DNA from: Lachnospiraceae bacterium
Lineage (GTDB): Bacteria; Bacillota; Clostridia; Lachnospirales; Lachnospiraceae
DNA: 64,000 nt
Assembly: GCA_024403235.1 (NCBI GenBank)
Contig: JAKSSF010000002.1
Span: forward strand, 1-64,000
Direction: 5' to 3'
A program made the translations under genes and the position numbers. Shown here piece after piece: positions 16,099-25,157 of the stretch. Positions within the stretch are counted from its first letter, which is position 1, and each line of letters opens with the position of its first letter. The notes below the pieces were generated by a model, which worked only from the letters and a program-made list of their open reading frames with translations, made no database searches and was not told the origin of the DNA.

Positions 16099-16125
16099 GT
16101 AACGAAAAGGAGAGAGAGTAGGCGA

Positions 16126-16797
16126 TTGTCAGTTGCCTTAGATGGTCCTGCTGGTGTCGGAAACAGTATCTTCGCAAAAAAAAAAGAAAAAAGAATGAAT
16201 TTGATTTATATCGATACAGGCGCCATGTATCGTGCAATGGCCTTGTTTTTGATTCGCAGTGGTGTAGGTGCCTACAATAGCATGGGAATTTCTCTAGAAA
16301 GTCAGAGAGCAGAGATTTCCTTAACCTATGAAAATGGAGAAATGGTAGTTTGGTTAAACGGAGAAGATGTTACCGGACTGATTCGTACAGAAGAAGTGGG
16401 AAATATGGCCTCCAAAAGTTCTGTCAATGCGGATGTTCGTAAGAAACTAGTTTCCTTACAGCAAAATATGGCTGCCGAGGCAGATGTGATTATGGATGGC
16501 AGAGATATTGGTACTTGTGTGTTACCAAACGCAGATATCAAGGTCTATTTAACTGCAGATTCTTTTGTAAGAGCTACCAGAAGATTTGAAGAATTGACTG
16601 CCAAAGGCATTGCCTGTGACATTGGTAAAATTGAAGAAGATATTATTGAGAGAGACTATAGAGATATGCATCGTGAATTAAATCCTTTAAAACAGGCAGA
16701 GGATGCAGTGGTCGTAGATTCTTCTTATATGTCAATTGAAGAAGTAGTAGAAACTATTTCCGAGATGATTGCAAAAAAGAAAAACGGAGAAGCATAA
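16126..16797 (+). CDS. cmk: (d)CMP kinase with altered P-loop
   Basis: Most of the protein is well conserved: IYIDTGAMYRAMA, NGEDVTGLIRTEEVGNMASK, VIMDGRDIGTCVLP, RRFEELTAKGIACD and IIERDYRDMHRELNPLKQAEDA. It would phosphorylate CMP and dCMP. Two oddities stand out. The P-loop reads GPAGVG-N-S-I where the family has GKST, so the Walker A Lys is missing. There is also no ATG: the frame opens with TTG 16126 after AAGGAG, and the first in-frame ATG (16195) lies beyond the P-loop. The spacing through the P-loop shows no indel. It may be a failing gene, a divergent enzyme, or a sequence error; the downstream two thirds look under selection. Confidence 0.8.
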   Translation: MSVALDGPAGVGNSIFAKKKEKRMNLIYIDTGAMYRAMALFLIRSGVGAYNSMGISLESQRAEISLTYENGEMVVWLNGEDVTGLIRTEEVGNMASKSSVNADVRKKLVSLQQNMAAEADVIMDGRDIGTCVLPNADIKVYLTADSFVRATRRFEELTAKGIACDIGKIEEDIIERDYRDMHRELNPLKQAEDAVVVDSSYMSIEEVVETISEMIAKKKNGEA

Positions 16798-16807
16798 TCG
16801 TAGAATT

Positions 16808-17662
16808 ATGGAAGTAAGAAAAGCCAAAAGTGCCGGCTTTTGCTTTGGGGTCAAGAAAGCAATGGACACGGTGCAGGAACAAATTGAAAAAAATCAGGGA
16901 AAACCAATCTTTACCTTTGGTCCTTTAATCCACAATGAGGAAGTAGTAAAGTCTTTACAAAATCAAGGGGTGGAAGTAATCCATTCCTTAGAAGAATTAA
17001 AGGCTTTGCAGGACGGTATTGTGATTATTCGTTCCCATGGCGTTCCTAAGTCTATTTATTCTAATTTAGAAGAAAGAGGCTTGGAATGCGTGGACGCTAC
17101 TTGTCCTTTTGTAAAAAGAATTCATACCATTGTGGAAAAGGAAAGCCAGGCAGGAAAGCAGATTTTAATTGTAGGTAATGATAAACATCCTGAAGTGGAA
17201 GGCATTAAAGGGTGGTGTGTTACCCCTGCAATTGTGATCGAAAGTGTAGAAGAAGCAGAGAAATTTTCTTATTCCGGAGAAAAAAATATTTGTATCGTTT
17301 CCCAAACGACATTTAACTACAATAAATTTCAAGAAGTAGTTGAAATTATTTCTAAAAAAGCGTACAATGTTAGTGTTGTGAATACTATCTGTAACGCTAC
17401 AGAAGAGCGTCAAACAGAGGCAAAGAAACTTGCTGCAGAAGCAGACGTGATGATTGTAATAGGTGGCTCTCACAGCTCCAATACTAGAAAGCTATACGAG
17501 ATTTGCAAAGAGGAGTGTAAAGAGACCTTTTTTTTACAGACACTAGATGACTTGCATTTAGAGTTTCCTAAAGCTATTCGACTGGTGGGTATTACAGCCG
17601 GGGCTTCCACCCCAAATAATATTATTGAGGAGGTTCAAAATTATGTCAGAATTAACTTTTGA
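16808..17662 (+). CDS. ispH: 4-hydroxy-3-methylbut-2-enyl diphosphate reductase
   Basis: A 284-aa IspH/LytB. The three Cys ligands of the Fe-S cluster are C12 (SAGFCFGV), C99 (DATCPFVKRIH) and C195 (NTICNATEERQ). EEVVKSL after HN, the SHG of IIRSHGVP, and GGSHSSNT are the substrate-binding blocks. It catalyses the last step of the MEP isoprenoid pathway, giving IPP and DMAPP. ATG 16808 begins ten bases after cmk; the RBS is distant, so translation may be coupled. In several clostridia IspH is fused to S1; here the two are separate and overlap by 20 bases. Confidence 0.93.
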   Translation: MEVRKAKSAGFCFGVKKAMDTVQEQIEKNQGKPIFTFGPLIHNEEVVKSLQNQGVEVIHSLEELKALQDGIVIIRSHGVPKSIYSNLEERGLECVDATCPFVKRIHTIVEKESQAGKQILIVGNDKHPEVEGIKGWCVTPAIVIESVEEAEKFSYSGEKNICIVSQTTFNYNKFQEVVEIISKKAYNVSVVNTICNATEERQTEAKKLAAEADVMIVIGGSHSSNTRKLYEICKEECKETFFLQTLDDLHLEFPKAIRLVGITAGASTPNNIIEEVQNYVRINF

Positions 17663-18779
17663 ACAAATGTTAGAACAATCATTTAAGACAATCCATACAG
17701 GAGAGGTAGTAGACGGAACCGTTATCGATGTAAAGCCCGATGAAATCATCTTAAACATCGGTTATAAGTCAGACGGTATTTTAACCAGAAGTGAATATAC
17801 CAACGAAGCAAATGTTGACCTTACCACTCTTGTAAAACCTGGTGACACTATGGAAGTTAAAATCTTAAAGGTTAACGACGGTGATGGACAGGTTGTATTA
17901 AGTTATAAGAGATTGGCTGCTGAAAAAGGCAATAAGAGAATTGAAGAAGCTTTCAATAACGAAGAAGTATTGACAGCAAAAGTTGCTCAGGTTTTAGACG
18001 GTGGTTTATCTGTAGTAGTTGATGAAGTTAGAATCTTTATCCCAGCAAGCCTTGTATCTGATACTTACGAAAAAGATTTAAGCAAATATGCAGGACAGGA
18101 TATTGAATTCGTGATTACGGAATATAATCCTAAGAAGAGAAGATATATTGGTAACCGTAAAGTTTTAGTAGCTGCTAAGAAAGCAGAATTACAGAAAGCA
18201 TTATTTGAAAAGATTGCTGTTGGCGATATCGTAGAAGGTGTTGTTAAGAATGTTACAGATTTCGGCGCATTCATCGATTTAGGTGGAGCAGACGGTTTGC
18301 TTCATATCTCTGAGATGTCTTGGGGACGCGTTGAGAATCCTAAGAAAGTGTTCAAAGTAGGCGAAACAGTTTCTACTTTAATCAAAGATATTTCCGGAAG
18401 CAAGATTGCATTGTCTTTGAAATTTGATGATGCCAATCCTTGGAAAGATGCAGAAACAAAATATGCAGTAGGCAATGTAGTAACCGGTAAGGTAGCAAGA
18501 ATGGCAGATTTCGGTGCATTCGTAGAATTAGAAACCGGTGTTGACGCTTTACTTCATGTATCTCAGATCTCTAAAGACCATATTGAAAAACCTTCAGATG
18601 TATTAAAGGTTGGTGATGAAGTTACTGCTAAGGTTGTTGATTTTAATGCGGCTGACAAGAAGATTAGTTTAAGTATTAAAGCAACACTTGCTCCTGAAGA
18701 AGTGAAAGAAGAAGCAGAGGAAGATGCTGATGTAGTAGCTGTTGATATTGAAGCTGCAATTGCAGAAGATCAGGAATAA
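17643..18779 (+). CDS. rpsA: 30S ribosomal protein S1-type protein (S1 domains)
   Basis: A 378-aa protein with four S1 RNA-binding repeats at about 18-90, 100-170, 188-256 and 272-341. Repeats 3 and 4 carry GVVKNVTDFGAFIDLGGADG and GKVARMADFGAFVELE, the best-conserved form. The C-terminus is acidic. Low-GC Gram-positives carry shortened S1 homologues; these bind mRNA and may help translation or RNA stability. GAGGAGG before ATG 17643 is a strong RBS placed inside the ispH end. Codons are biased toward those of highly expressed genes. A strong terminator follows. Confidence 0.9.
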   Translation: MSELTFEQMLEQSFKTIHTGEVVDGTVIDVKPDEIILNIGYKSDGILTRSEYTNEANVDLTTLVKPGDTMEVKILKVNDGDGQVVLSYKRLAAEKGNKRIEEAFNNEEVLTAKVAQVLDGGLSVVVDEVRIFIPASLVSDTYEKDLSKYAGQDIEFVITEYNPKKRRYIGNRKVLVAAKKAELQKALFEKIAVGDIVEGVVKNVTDFGAFIDLGGADGLLHISEMSWGRVENPKKVFKVGETVSTLIKDISGSKIALSLKFDDANPWKDAETKYAVGNVVTGKVARMADFGAFVELETGVDALLHVSQISKDHIEKPSDVLKVGDEVTAKVVDFNAADKKISLSIKATLAPEEVKEEAEEDADVVAVDIEAAIAEDQE

Positions 18780-18792
18780 AATTATATATAAA

Positions 18793-18820
18793 ATGCCATG
18801 CAGACTGCATGGCATTTTTA
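18793..18820 (+). terminator. Rho-independent terminator after rpsA
   Basis: A perfect 10-base stem, ATGCCATGCA and TGCATGGCAT, around GAC, with flanking A and T runs. Confidence 0.92.
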
Positions 18821-18871
18821 GAAATTTCAAGTAATATAAGTTAAAATAATTGTTATTTAAAGGGGGCTGTC

Positions 18872-19651
18872 ATGGCATACGATTATGAATACTTCAAAAA
18901 AGAAGTATATGCCTTAACACAAATTGATTTAAATGCATATAAAGAAGCGCAGATGAAGCGCAGAATTGACACTTTGATTAGTAGATACCGTATTGATGGA
19001 TACGAGAATTTTGTAAAAGCCTTGAAGGATAATACAGAAGTATTTGAAGCTTTTGTAAATTATCTGACTATCAATGTTTCAGAGTTTTATCGTAATCCGG
19101 ATCAGTGGAAGCTTATGGACAAAGACATTATTCCTTCCTTGATTGATAAGTATGGCAAGAATTTGAAGATTTGGAGTGCCGCTTGTTCTACAGGTGATGA
19201 GCCATATTCTTTGGTTATGGCCTTGTCAAAGCATTTACCATTGAATCAGATTAAGATTTATGCTACAGATATCGATAAACAGGTTATGGCTACTGCAAAG
19301 GTTGGTTTATATGCAGAAAAGAGTATTGCTGCAGTACCGGATGAATTTAAGAAAAAATATTTTACCAAGGTGGGTGCTTCCTACAAGATTGCTGATGAAA
19401 TCAAGAATCGTGTAGAATTTAAGGAAAACAATCTGTTAAAGGATTCTTATCCTACAGGATGTCATTTGATTGTATGTAGAAATGTTTTGATTTACTTTAC
19501 AGAGGATGCAAAGGATTCTGTATATCGTAAGTTCTACAAATCTTTACAGCCAGGTGGAATTTTATTTATTGGAAGCACAGAACAGATTATTGGATATAAG
19601 GAAATTGGTTATAAGAGATTAAGTTCCTTCTTCTATGAGAAAGCAAATTAG
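18872..19651 (+). CDS. cheR: CheR-type protein-glutamate methyltransferase
   Basis: A 259-aa protein. The N-terminal helical domain ends in INVSEFYRNPDQW, then the SAM-binding IWSAACSTGDEPYSL, TDIDKQVM and LIVCRNVLIYFT, all CheR signatures. Residue YR-N in the SEFYRN block is the usual substrate-site feature. It would methylate Glu side chains of chemoreceptors using SAM. No other chemotaxis gene is in the window, and it is bounded by terminators, so it is a single-gene transcript with AAGGGGG as RBS. Confidence 0.92.
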   Translation: MAYDYEYFKKEVYALTQIDLNAYKEAQMKRRIDTLISRYRIDGYENFVKALKDNTEVFEAFVNYLTINVSEFYRNPDQWKLMDKDIIPSLIDKYGKNLKIWSAACSTGDEPYSLVMALSKHLPLNQIKIYATDIDKQVMATAKVGLYAEKSIAAVPDEFKKKYFTKVGASYKIADEIKNRVEFKENNLLKDSYPTGCHLIVCRNVLIYFTEDAKDSVYRKFYKSLQPGGILFIGSTEQIIGYKEIGYKRLSSFFYEKAN

Positions 19652-19666
19652 TATGTATAAAAAAAG

Positions 19667-19690
19667 ACCCTGCAGAATATTCTGCAGGGT
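19667..19690. terminator. Bidirectional terminator between cheR and the YprB-like gene
   Basis: A perfect 24-base palindrome with 12-base arms (ACCCTGCAGAAT and its mirror), preceded by an A-run and followed by TTTT. It can end both converging transcripts. Confidence 0.92.
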
Positions 19691-19703
19691 TTTCTTATGG
19701 AAA

Positions 19704-20807
19704 TTATTCTGTTGTTGCCAATATGGAAAGTATATGTGCCGCATAATGATTCAATTGTTTCTTGTTTTCCTTTATTTCATCTGTCCATTCAAAATATAAG
19801 GCAGAAGAGTTATATTCTTTCTTAAACACCGGAGAAATACATGGCTCCCACTGTGGGATATAAGAGGATTGCTTTCTGGTATAGCAGGTGCTGGCTTTTG
19901 CTTGGACTCTGTATTCCTTATCTACAAAGGTGGCTAAGCCTTTGTGAATTGCAACATCTTCTTCCGGCAAATAGTAGTATTCTTTATAATTAGAATAGAA
20001 GTACTTTAATTCTTCCTGTACCACAGGTACTCTGAGTAGTCCGTTATTTCCCTGAGCCGTAAAATAAAAGTCTTTGGCGTTTACACTAATAGGAGTAGGT
20101 AAATCTACCGGTAATTTTAAGGTTAGAAATACCTCCAAGGCTTCTTCGCCTATCATGTTTTCATAGGTGCGTTCCTGTACTTTAATGACAGTAGGCGCTT
20201 CCTGGAACAAGTCGTTATAAGCGAGAATGGGAAGAATTTGAGTAAGATATAGGACATCTTCCTTATTATGCAGTAAAAGCATATCCAAATGTTCTTGACT
20301 TGGATGGATGCAATACTGCTGATAAATAGGAATCAAATCTCCACCACTACAGGTATCTTTTCTTTGGATACCTAGAAATTGTTCAATGGTTTTTTGCCTG
20401 CAATTAGGTAATTTTAAGAAATTTTTACGGGGAAGAACCCGTTTATAGAGATCAATACCTTCTTTTTCCACAAAAGAATCGTCCATTTCATGGAGTAGCA
20501 TACGATTCTGTAAAAAAGGTATATCAAATTGATTCCCATTAAAGTGAATCAAAGTCTTGTAGTCTTTTATGAAATCACTAAAACGAATCAAGATATCTTT
20601 TTCTTCTTCAGGTGTTTCTGCAAACCATTGCAGGATTTCCAACTGGCCATTGGTATAATGGGCTGCTCCAATTAAATAAATGCTGGAATTCTTAGGAGAA
20701 AGTCCTGTAGTTTCAATGTCTACAAAAAGAGAAGAAGCGATAGTTTCTTCATCTCCAAAGAGATATTTAGGTATGGGTTGGTTATAAATATATTTCATCT
20801 TTTTCAT
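19704..20807 (-). CDS. YprB-like 3'-5' exonuclease/RNase H-fold protein
   Basis: About 367 aa. SLFVDIETTGLSPKNSSIYLIG holds the DxE of exonuclease motif I; LIHFNGNQFDIPFLQNR gives the motif II Asp, and LLHNKEDVLYLTQILPI the third. This is the DEDD ribonuclease-H-like fold of the YprB family. Members are assumed to be nucleases but their substrate is unknown. The start is set at ATG 20807 (or 20798): the frame upstream to 20897 is low in complexity and has no RBS. It is divergent from rnfC. Confidence 0.8.
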   Translation of the reverse strand: MKKMKYIYNQPIPKYLFGDEETIASSLFVDIETTGLSPKNSSIYLIGAAHYTNGQLEILQWFAETPEEEKDILIRFSDFIKDYKTLIHFNGNQFDIPFLQNRMLLHEMDDSFVEKEGIDLYKRVLPRKNFLKLPNCRQKTIEQFLGIQRKDTCSGGDLIPIYQQYCIHPSQEHLDMLLLHNKEDVLYLTQILPILAYNDLFQEAPTVIKVQERTYENMIGEEALEVFLTLKLPVDLPTPISVNAKDFYFTAQGNNGLLRVPVVQEELKYFYSNYKEYYYLPEEDVAIHKGLATFVDKEYRVQAKASTCYTRKQSSYIPQWEPCISPVFKKEYNSSALYFEWTDEIKENKKQLNHYAAHILSILATTE

Positions 20808-20932
20808 ACCAATAATCTTATCATAAGTTAAAAAAATTAAGTAGTATTTTTTTGAAAAAAATAGTAAACTAGAAAGATAGTATGGGTTAAAATACATAAG
20901 TTTAAATCCAAGAAATAAAGGAAGGGAAAGCT

Positions 20933-22252
20933 ATGGCAAAATTTACCTTTGTGGGTGGGGTACATCCCCATGATGGAAAGGAACTTTCCAAAAACAAACC
21001 AATCAAAGAATTTTGGCCAACGGGAGAAATGGTATACCCCTTATCACAGCATATTGGGGCTCCTGCAAAAGCCATTGTAGCAAAAGGAGATCAGGTCTTA
21101 AGAGGACAGAAAATCGCAGAAGCAGGCGGTTTTGTATCGGCACCAATCTACGCCAGTGCCTCCGGAACGGTAAAAGCAATTGAACCAAGACGAGTGGCTA
21201 CCGGTGATATGGTCATGAGTATTGTTTTGGATAATGATGGAAAGTTTGAAGCAGTGGAAACGGAAGAAGTTACCAGAAATGTGGACGAGCTTACCAGAGA
21301 GGAGATTATTGACGCCATTAAAGAAGCGGGCGTTGTAGGTATGGGTGGTGCAGGTTTCCCAACCCATGTAAAACTGTCTCCCAAGGATCCAAATAAGATT
21401 GACTATGTAATTGCAAACTGCGCAGAGTGTGAGCCTTATTTGACTTCCGATTATCGTAGAATGTTAGAGGCACCGGAAGAGTTAATCGGCGGCTTAAAGG
21501 TACAGTTAAAATTGTTCCCTAATGCAACTGCTATCATCGGTATTGAAGATAATAAGATGGATTGTGTGGAACTAATGAAAAAACTGACTGCCAATGAACC
21601 TAGGATTTTGGTAAAGACATTAAGAACCAAATACCCACAGGGTGGTGAACGACAGTTAATCTATGCTACCACCAAGAGAAGATTAAATTCTAAAATGCTT
21701 CCCGCAGATGTGGGTTGTGTTGTGAATAATATGGACTCTATGACAGCGATTTATCAGGCAGTGGTACATAATAAGCCCTTAATTGAAAGAATCGTAACCG
21801 TTACCGGAGATGCTATCAAAGAGCCGCAGAATTTTAGAGTGCCAATCGGTACTAATTACGAGGAATTGATTGATGCGGCTGGTGGTTTTACAACGGATCC
21901 GGAAAAAGTGATTTCCGGTGGTCCGATGATGGGATTTAGTTTATTTGAATTAAAGATTCCAACCACCAAAACAAGTTCATCAATTTTGTGCTTTGAGAAG
22001 GATGAGGTTTCTAAATTGGAACCTTCTGCGTGTATTAACTGCGGTCGTTGTAGTGAGGCCTGCCCAAGTAGAATTATGCCTGGTATTTTGGCAGATTTGG
22101 CGGACCATCACAGAGAAGAAGAATTTGTAAAAAGAGATGGATTAGAATGTATCGAATGTGGTTGTTGCAGCTATGTATGTCCTGCAAAGAAACCTTTGAC
22201 ACAGTCTATCAAATCTATGCGTAAGATTATGTTAGCGAAGAGAAAGAAGTAG
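20933..22252 (+). CDS. rnfC: Rnf electron transport complex subunit C
   Basis: A 439-aa peripheral subunit. The middle has the NADH/FMN-binding Gly-rich block GVVGMGGAGFPTHVKL, and the C-terminus two ferredoxin motifs, CINCGRCSEACPSR and CIECGCCSYVCPAK, for two 4Fe-4S clusters. RnfC is the NAD(H) site of the complex, which couples ferredoxin oxidation by NAD+ to Na+ or H+ export. It is first in rnfCDGEAB, the usual order in clostridia. AAGGAAGGGAAA precedes the start. Confidence 0.95.
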   Translation: MAKFTFVGGVHPHDGKELSKNKPIKEFWPTGEMVYPLSQHIGAPAKAIVAKGDQVLRGQKIAEAGGFVSAPIYASASGTVKAIEPRRVATGDMVMSIVLDNDGKFEAVETEEVTRNVDELTREEIIDAIKEAGVVGMGGAGFPTHVKLSPKDPNKIDYVIANCAECEPYLTSDYRRMLEAPEELIGGLKVQLKLFPNATAIIGIEDNKMDCVELMKKLTANEPRILVKTLRTKYPQGGERQLIYATTKRRLNSKMLPADVGCVVNNMDSMTAIYQAVVHNKPLIERIVTVTGDAIKEPQNFRVPIGTNYEELIDAAGGFTTDPEKVISGGPMMGFSLFELKIPTTKTSSSILCFEKDEVSKLEPSACINCGRCSEACPSRIMPGILADLADHHREEEFVKRDGLECIECGCCSYVCPAKKPLTQSIKSMRKIMLAKRKK

Positions 22253-22264
22253 GAGGGAGAGAAA

Positions 22265-23203
22265 ATGAGCGCATTAAAAAAAGTATCCAGCAATCCTCAT
22301 GTTCGTTCAAAAGTAACCACCACTTCCATTATGTTAGCAGTGATTATTTCGTTACTTCCGGCAACGGGATTTGGAATTTACAATTTTGGCTGGCAAAGAA
22401 CAGTACCTATTTTGATTGTCACAATCGGTAGCTGTGTTTTGACAGAATATATCTATGAAAAAGCCTTGAAAAAGAGAGTTACAGTAGGAGATTTATCAGC
22501 CGTTGTAACGGGTCTTTTATTGGCGTTGAATTTACCTCCAACAGCCCCCTTGTGGATGTGTGTGATTGGTGGTGTTTTCGCGATTTTAGTTGTAAAAATG
22601 TTATTTGGCGGTATTGGACAGAATTTTATGAATCCTGCCCTTGGAGCCAGATGTTTCTTGTTAATTAGTTTTACTTCTTTGATGACAAACTTTGAGGTGG
22701 ATGGTTTTACCGGTGCAACACCTCTTGCTGCATTAAAGGCTGGTGAAACGGTAAATGTGTATAACATGGTAATCGGAAAATGTGCCGGTACTATCGGTGA
22801 AACTTCTATGGTGGCTATCGTGATTGGTGCATGTTTCTTGATTCTTACAGGCATTATTGATTTGAGAATCCCTGGTACCTATATTGCCTCCTTTGTCATT
22901 TTTGTAGGGTTATTTGGAGGTAAGGGATTTGATGCATCCTTCCTTTCTGCACATTTAGCAGGAGGCGGTTTGATGTTAGGGGCCTTCTTCATGGCTACTG
23001 ATTATGTGACCCGTCCTATTACCAGAAACGGACAGTATGTATTCGGTATTTTACTTGGAATTTTGACCGGTATTTTCCGTATTTTTGGTGCCAGTGCGGA
23101 AGGTGTTAGTTACGCCATTATTATTGGTAACCTTTTAGTACCATTGATTGAAAAAATTACCTATCCCAAATCCTTTGGAAAAGGGATGGAGAAAAGTGCA
23201 TAG
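22265..23203 (+). CDS. rnfD: Rnf electron transport complex subunit D
   Basis: A 312-aa integral membrane protein with many hydrophobic helices. DGFTGATPLAALKAGE contains the Thr of the S/TGAT motif to which FMN is covalently bound. LPPTAPLWMCVIGGVFAI and NFMNPALGARCFLLISF are family blocks. RnfD passes electrons through the membrane part and is related to NqrB. It begins 12 bases after rnfC with a GGAGGGAG RBS. Confidence 0.95.
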   Translation: MSALKKVSSNPHVRSKVTTTSIMLAVIISLLPATGFGIYNFGWQRTVPILIVTIGSCVLTEYIYEKALKKRVTVGDLSAVVTGLLLALNLPPTAPLWMCVIGGVFAILVVKMLFGGIGQNFMNPALGARCFLLISFTSLMTNFEVDGFTGATPLAALKAGETVNVYNMVIGKCAGTIGETSMVAIVIGACFLILTGIIDLRIPGTYIASFVIFVGLFGGKGFDASFLSAHLAGGGLMLGAFFMATDYVTRPITRNGQYVFGILLGILTGIFRIFGASAEGVSYAIIIGNLLVPLIEKITYPKSFGKGMEKSA

Positions 23204-23221
23204 AGAAAGGAGCGCGGTACA

Positions 23222-23815
23222 ATGAAAAATATGATAAAAGATGCTGCCATCCTTTTTGCAATCACTTTGGTAGCAGGTTTAATCTTGGGTGTGGTATATG
23301 ACATTACAAAAGCACCAATTGCAGAGCAGGAAATCAAAGCAAAGAATCAGGCTTGTCAGGAAGTATTTGGAGAGGCATCTTCCTTTGAAGAAATAGAACT
23401 TTTGGCAATAAATTATGATGATTCCGGCTTAGATGCGGATGCAGAAGTAAATACAGTAAATAAAGCATTGGACAATAGTGGAGAATTGTTAGGGTATGTA
23501 TTAGAAGTGACTACTCATGAAGGCTATGGCGGAGATATTACCTTTGCTATGGGTGTTACCTTAGAAGGAACCTTAAATGGGATTTCCTTATTGTCTATCT
23601 CAGAAACTCCTGGTCTTGGTATGAAAGCAGAAGAGGTATTAAAGCCTCAGTTTGCCGGTAAAACAGTATCACAGTTCCAGTATACCAAGAGTGGTGCCAC
23701 ATCAGACAATCAGATTGATGCTATCAGTGGTGCAACCATTACCACAAATGCGGTAACATCTGGCGTAAATACAGGCTTATGGTACTTTAGTCAGTTAGGA
23801 GGTAGTGCAAAATGA
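23222..23815 (+). CDS. rnfG: Rnf electron transport complex subunit G
   Basis: A 197-aa protein with one N-terminal membrane helix (about 8-28) and an outside FMN-binding domain. DAISGATITTNAVTSGV has the SGATxT motif that carries covalently bound FMN; GYGGDITFAMGV and SETPGLGMKA are also typical. The stop overlaps the rnfE start (ATGA at 23812), so the two are probably translationally coupled. Confidence 0.94.
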   Translation: MKNMIKDAAILFAITLVAGLILGVVYDITKAPIAEQEIKAKNQACQEVFGEASSFEEIELLAINYDDSGLDADAEVNTVNKALDNSGELLGYVLEVTTHEGYGGDITFAMGVTLEGTLNGISLLSISETPGLGMKAEEVLKPQFAGKTVSQFQYTKSGATSDNQIDAISGATITTNAVTSGVNTGLWYFSQLGGSAK

Positions 23816-24522
23816 AAGAAGCAAGAGAAAGACTCTTAAATGGTCTGATTAAAGAAAATCCCACCTTTGTATTGATGCTTGGTATGTGTCCTACTTTGGC
23901 AGTTACTACTTCTGCCATCAATGGTTTGGGTATGGGCTTAACCACTACCGCTGTATTGGTATTAAGTAATGTGTTGATTTCTATGTTGCGAAAAGTGATT
24001 CCGGATAAGGTTCGTATTCCTGCCTTTATCGTTATCATCGCTTCCTTTGTAACTATGGTGCAGTTATTGTTACAGGGATTTATACCATTCCTGTATGATG
24101 CATTGGGGATTTATATTCCGTTGATTGTTGTAAACTGTATTATTTTAGGACGAGCAGAATGCTATGCTTCTAAGAATCCTGTGATTCCTTCTTTGTTTGA
24201 TGGTTTGGGGATGGGACTTGGTTTCTCTGTTGCCTTAACTATGATTGGTGCAGTGAGAGAGTTACTTGGTGCAGGAGAAGTATTTGGGGTACATGTAATG
24301 CCTGCAGGCTATGTACCGGTTAGTATTTTTGTATTGGCACCCGGTGCATTCTTTGTACTGGCTTGTTTAACAGCCATTCAGAATGTAGTAAAAATCAGAG
24401 GAGAGAAGAAAGGCAAAGATATGTCTAAGATTCAATCCGGCTGCAACGGCAATTGTAGCGGTTGTGGTGAAATCGGTTGTGGAAGCCGTAGCGTAGAAAA
24501 GAAAGAAGGGGGAGAAGAATAA
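23812..24522 (+). CDS. rnfE: Rnf electron transport complex subunit E with Cys-rich tail
   Basis: A 236-aa membrane subunit: ENPTFVLMLGMCPTLAVTTSAING at the start has the Cys used in the RnfA/RnfE Fe site, and NCIILGRAECYASKN the second. After the last helix comes a cytosolic tail with C211-x3-C215-x2-C218-x4-C223 and a charged end. The basic RnfE fold ends before this tail, so the Cys group is an addition that could hold a metal or a cluster. The stop overlaps rnfA by one base. Confidence 0.92.
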   Translation: MKEARERLLNGLIKENPTFVLMLGMCPTLAVTTSAINGLGMGLTTTAVLVLSNVLISMLRKVIPDKVRIPAFIVIIASFVTMVQLLLQGFIPFLYDALGIYIPLIVVNCIILGRAECYASKNPVIPSLFDGLGMGLGFSVALTMIGAVRELLGAGEVFGVHVMPAGYVPVSIFVLAPGAFFVLACLTAIQNVVKIRGEKKGKDMSKIQSGCNGNCSGCGEIGCGSRSVEKKEGGEE

Positions 24523-25106
24523 TGGGAGCATTGAAGGATTTGATTTTAATTGCCATTGGATCTGCCCTGGTTAGTAATGTTGTATTGAGCCAGTTCTTGG
24601 GCTTGTGTCCTTTCCTTGGGGTTTCAAAAAAAGTAGAAACCGCTGCCGGAATGGGTGGCGCCGTAATTTTCGTTATTACTTTAGCCAGCTTCGTGGCAGG
24701 CTTGATTTATCGCTTTATTTTAGTACCTTTTGATATTACCTATTTGCAGACCATTGTTTTTATTTTGGTGATTGCAGCCTTGGTACAATTTGTTGAAATG
24801 TTCTTAAAAAAGTTTGTAGTTGGCTTGTATGAAGCACTGGGTGTGTATCTGCCTTTGATTACCACAAACTGTGCAGTGCTTGGTGTTGCTTTGAACAATG
24901 TGAAATATGACTACAATATTTTGACAGGTGTCGTAAATGGTTTTGCAACAGCAGTTGGTTTTGCCATTGCCATTATTATTTTAGCCGGTCTTCGTGAAAA
25001 AATGGAATTTAACGATATACCGGAGCCTTTCAAAGGAATGCCTATTGTATTGATTACAGCAGGTCTAATGGCCATTGCATTCTGCGGTTTTTCCGGATTG
25101 TTATAA
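24522..25106 (+). CDS. rnfA: Rnf electron transport complex subunit A
   Basis: A 194-aa membrane protein related to RnfE, with the mirrored Cys motifs: LSQFLGLCPFLGVSKK and TTNCAVLGVALNN. The two subunits are thought to hold a Fe or 2Fe-2S site within the membrane through these Cys. Helices are inserted in opposite topology to RnfE. Start ATG 24522 overlaps the rnfE stop; AAGGGGGAGAAGA is the RBS. Confidence 0.95.
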   Translation: MGALKDLILIAIGSALVSNVVLSQFLGLCPFLGVSKKVETAAGMGGAVIFVITLASFVAGLIYRFILVPFDITYLQTIVFILVIAALVQFVEMFLKKFVVGLYEALGVYLPLITTNCAVLGVALNNVKYDYNILTGVVNGFATAVGFAIAIIILAGLREKMEFNDIPEPFKGMPIVLITAGLMAIAFCGFSGLL

Positions 25107-25114
25107 GGCGAAAC

Positions 25115-25137
25115 AAACTCTAAATAGACTAGAGTTT
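25115..25137 (+). promoter_or_regulatory. Intercistronic hairpin between rnfA and rnfB
   Basis: AAACTCTA and TAGAGTTT form a perfect 8-base stem with a 7-base loop in the only sizeable gap of the rnf operon (51 bases). There is no U-run, so it is more likely to shape mRNA processing or stability than to stop transcription. Confidence 0.5.
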
Positions 25138-25157
25138 ATAGGAAAAAGGAGAAAAAA

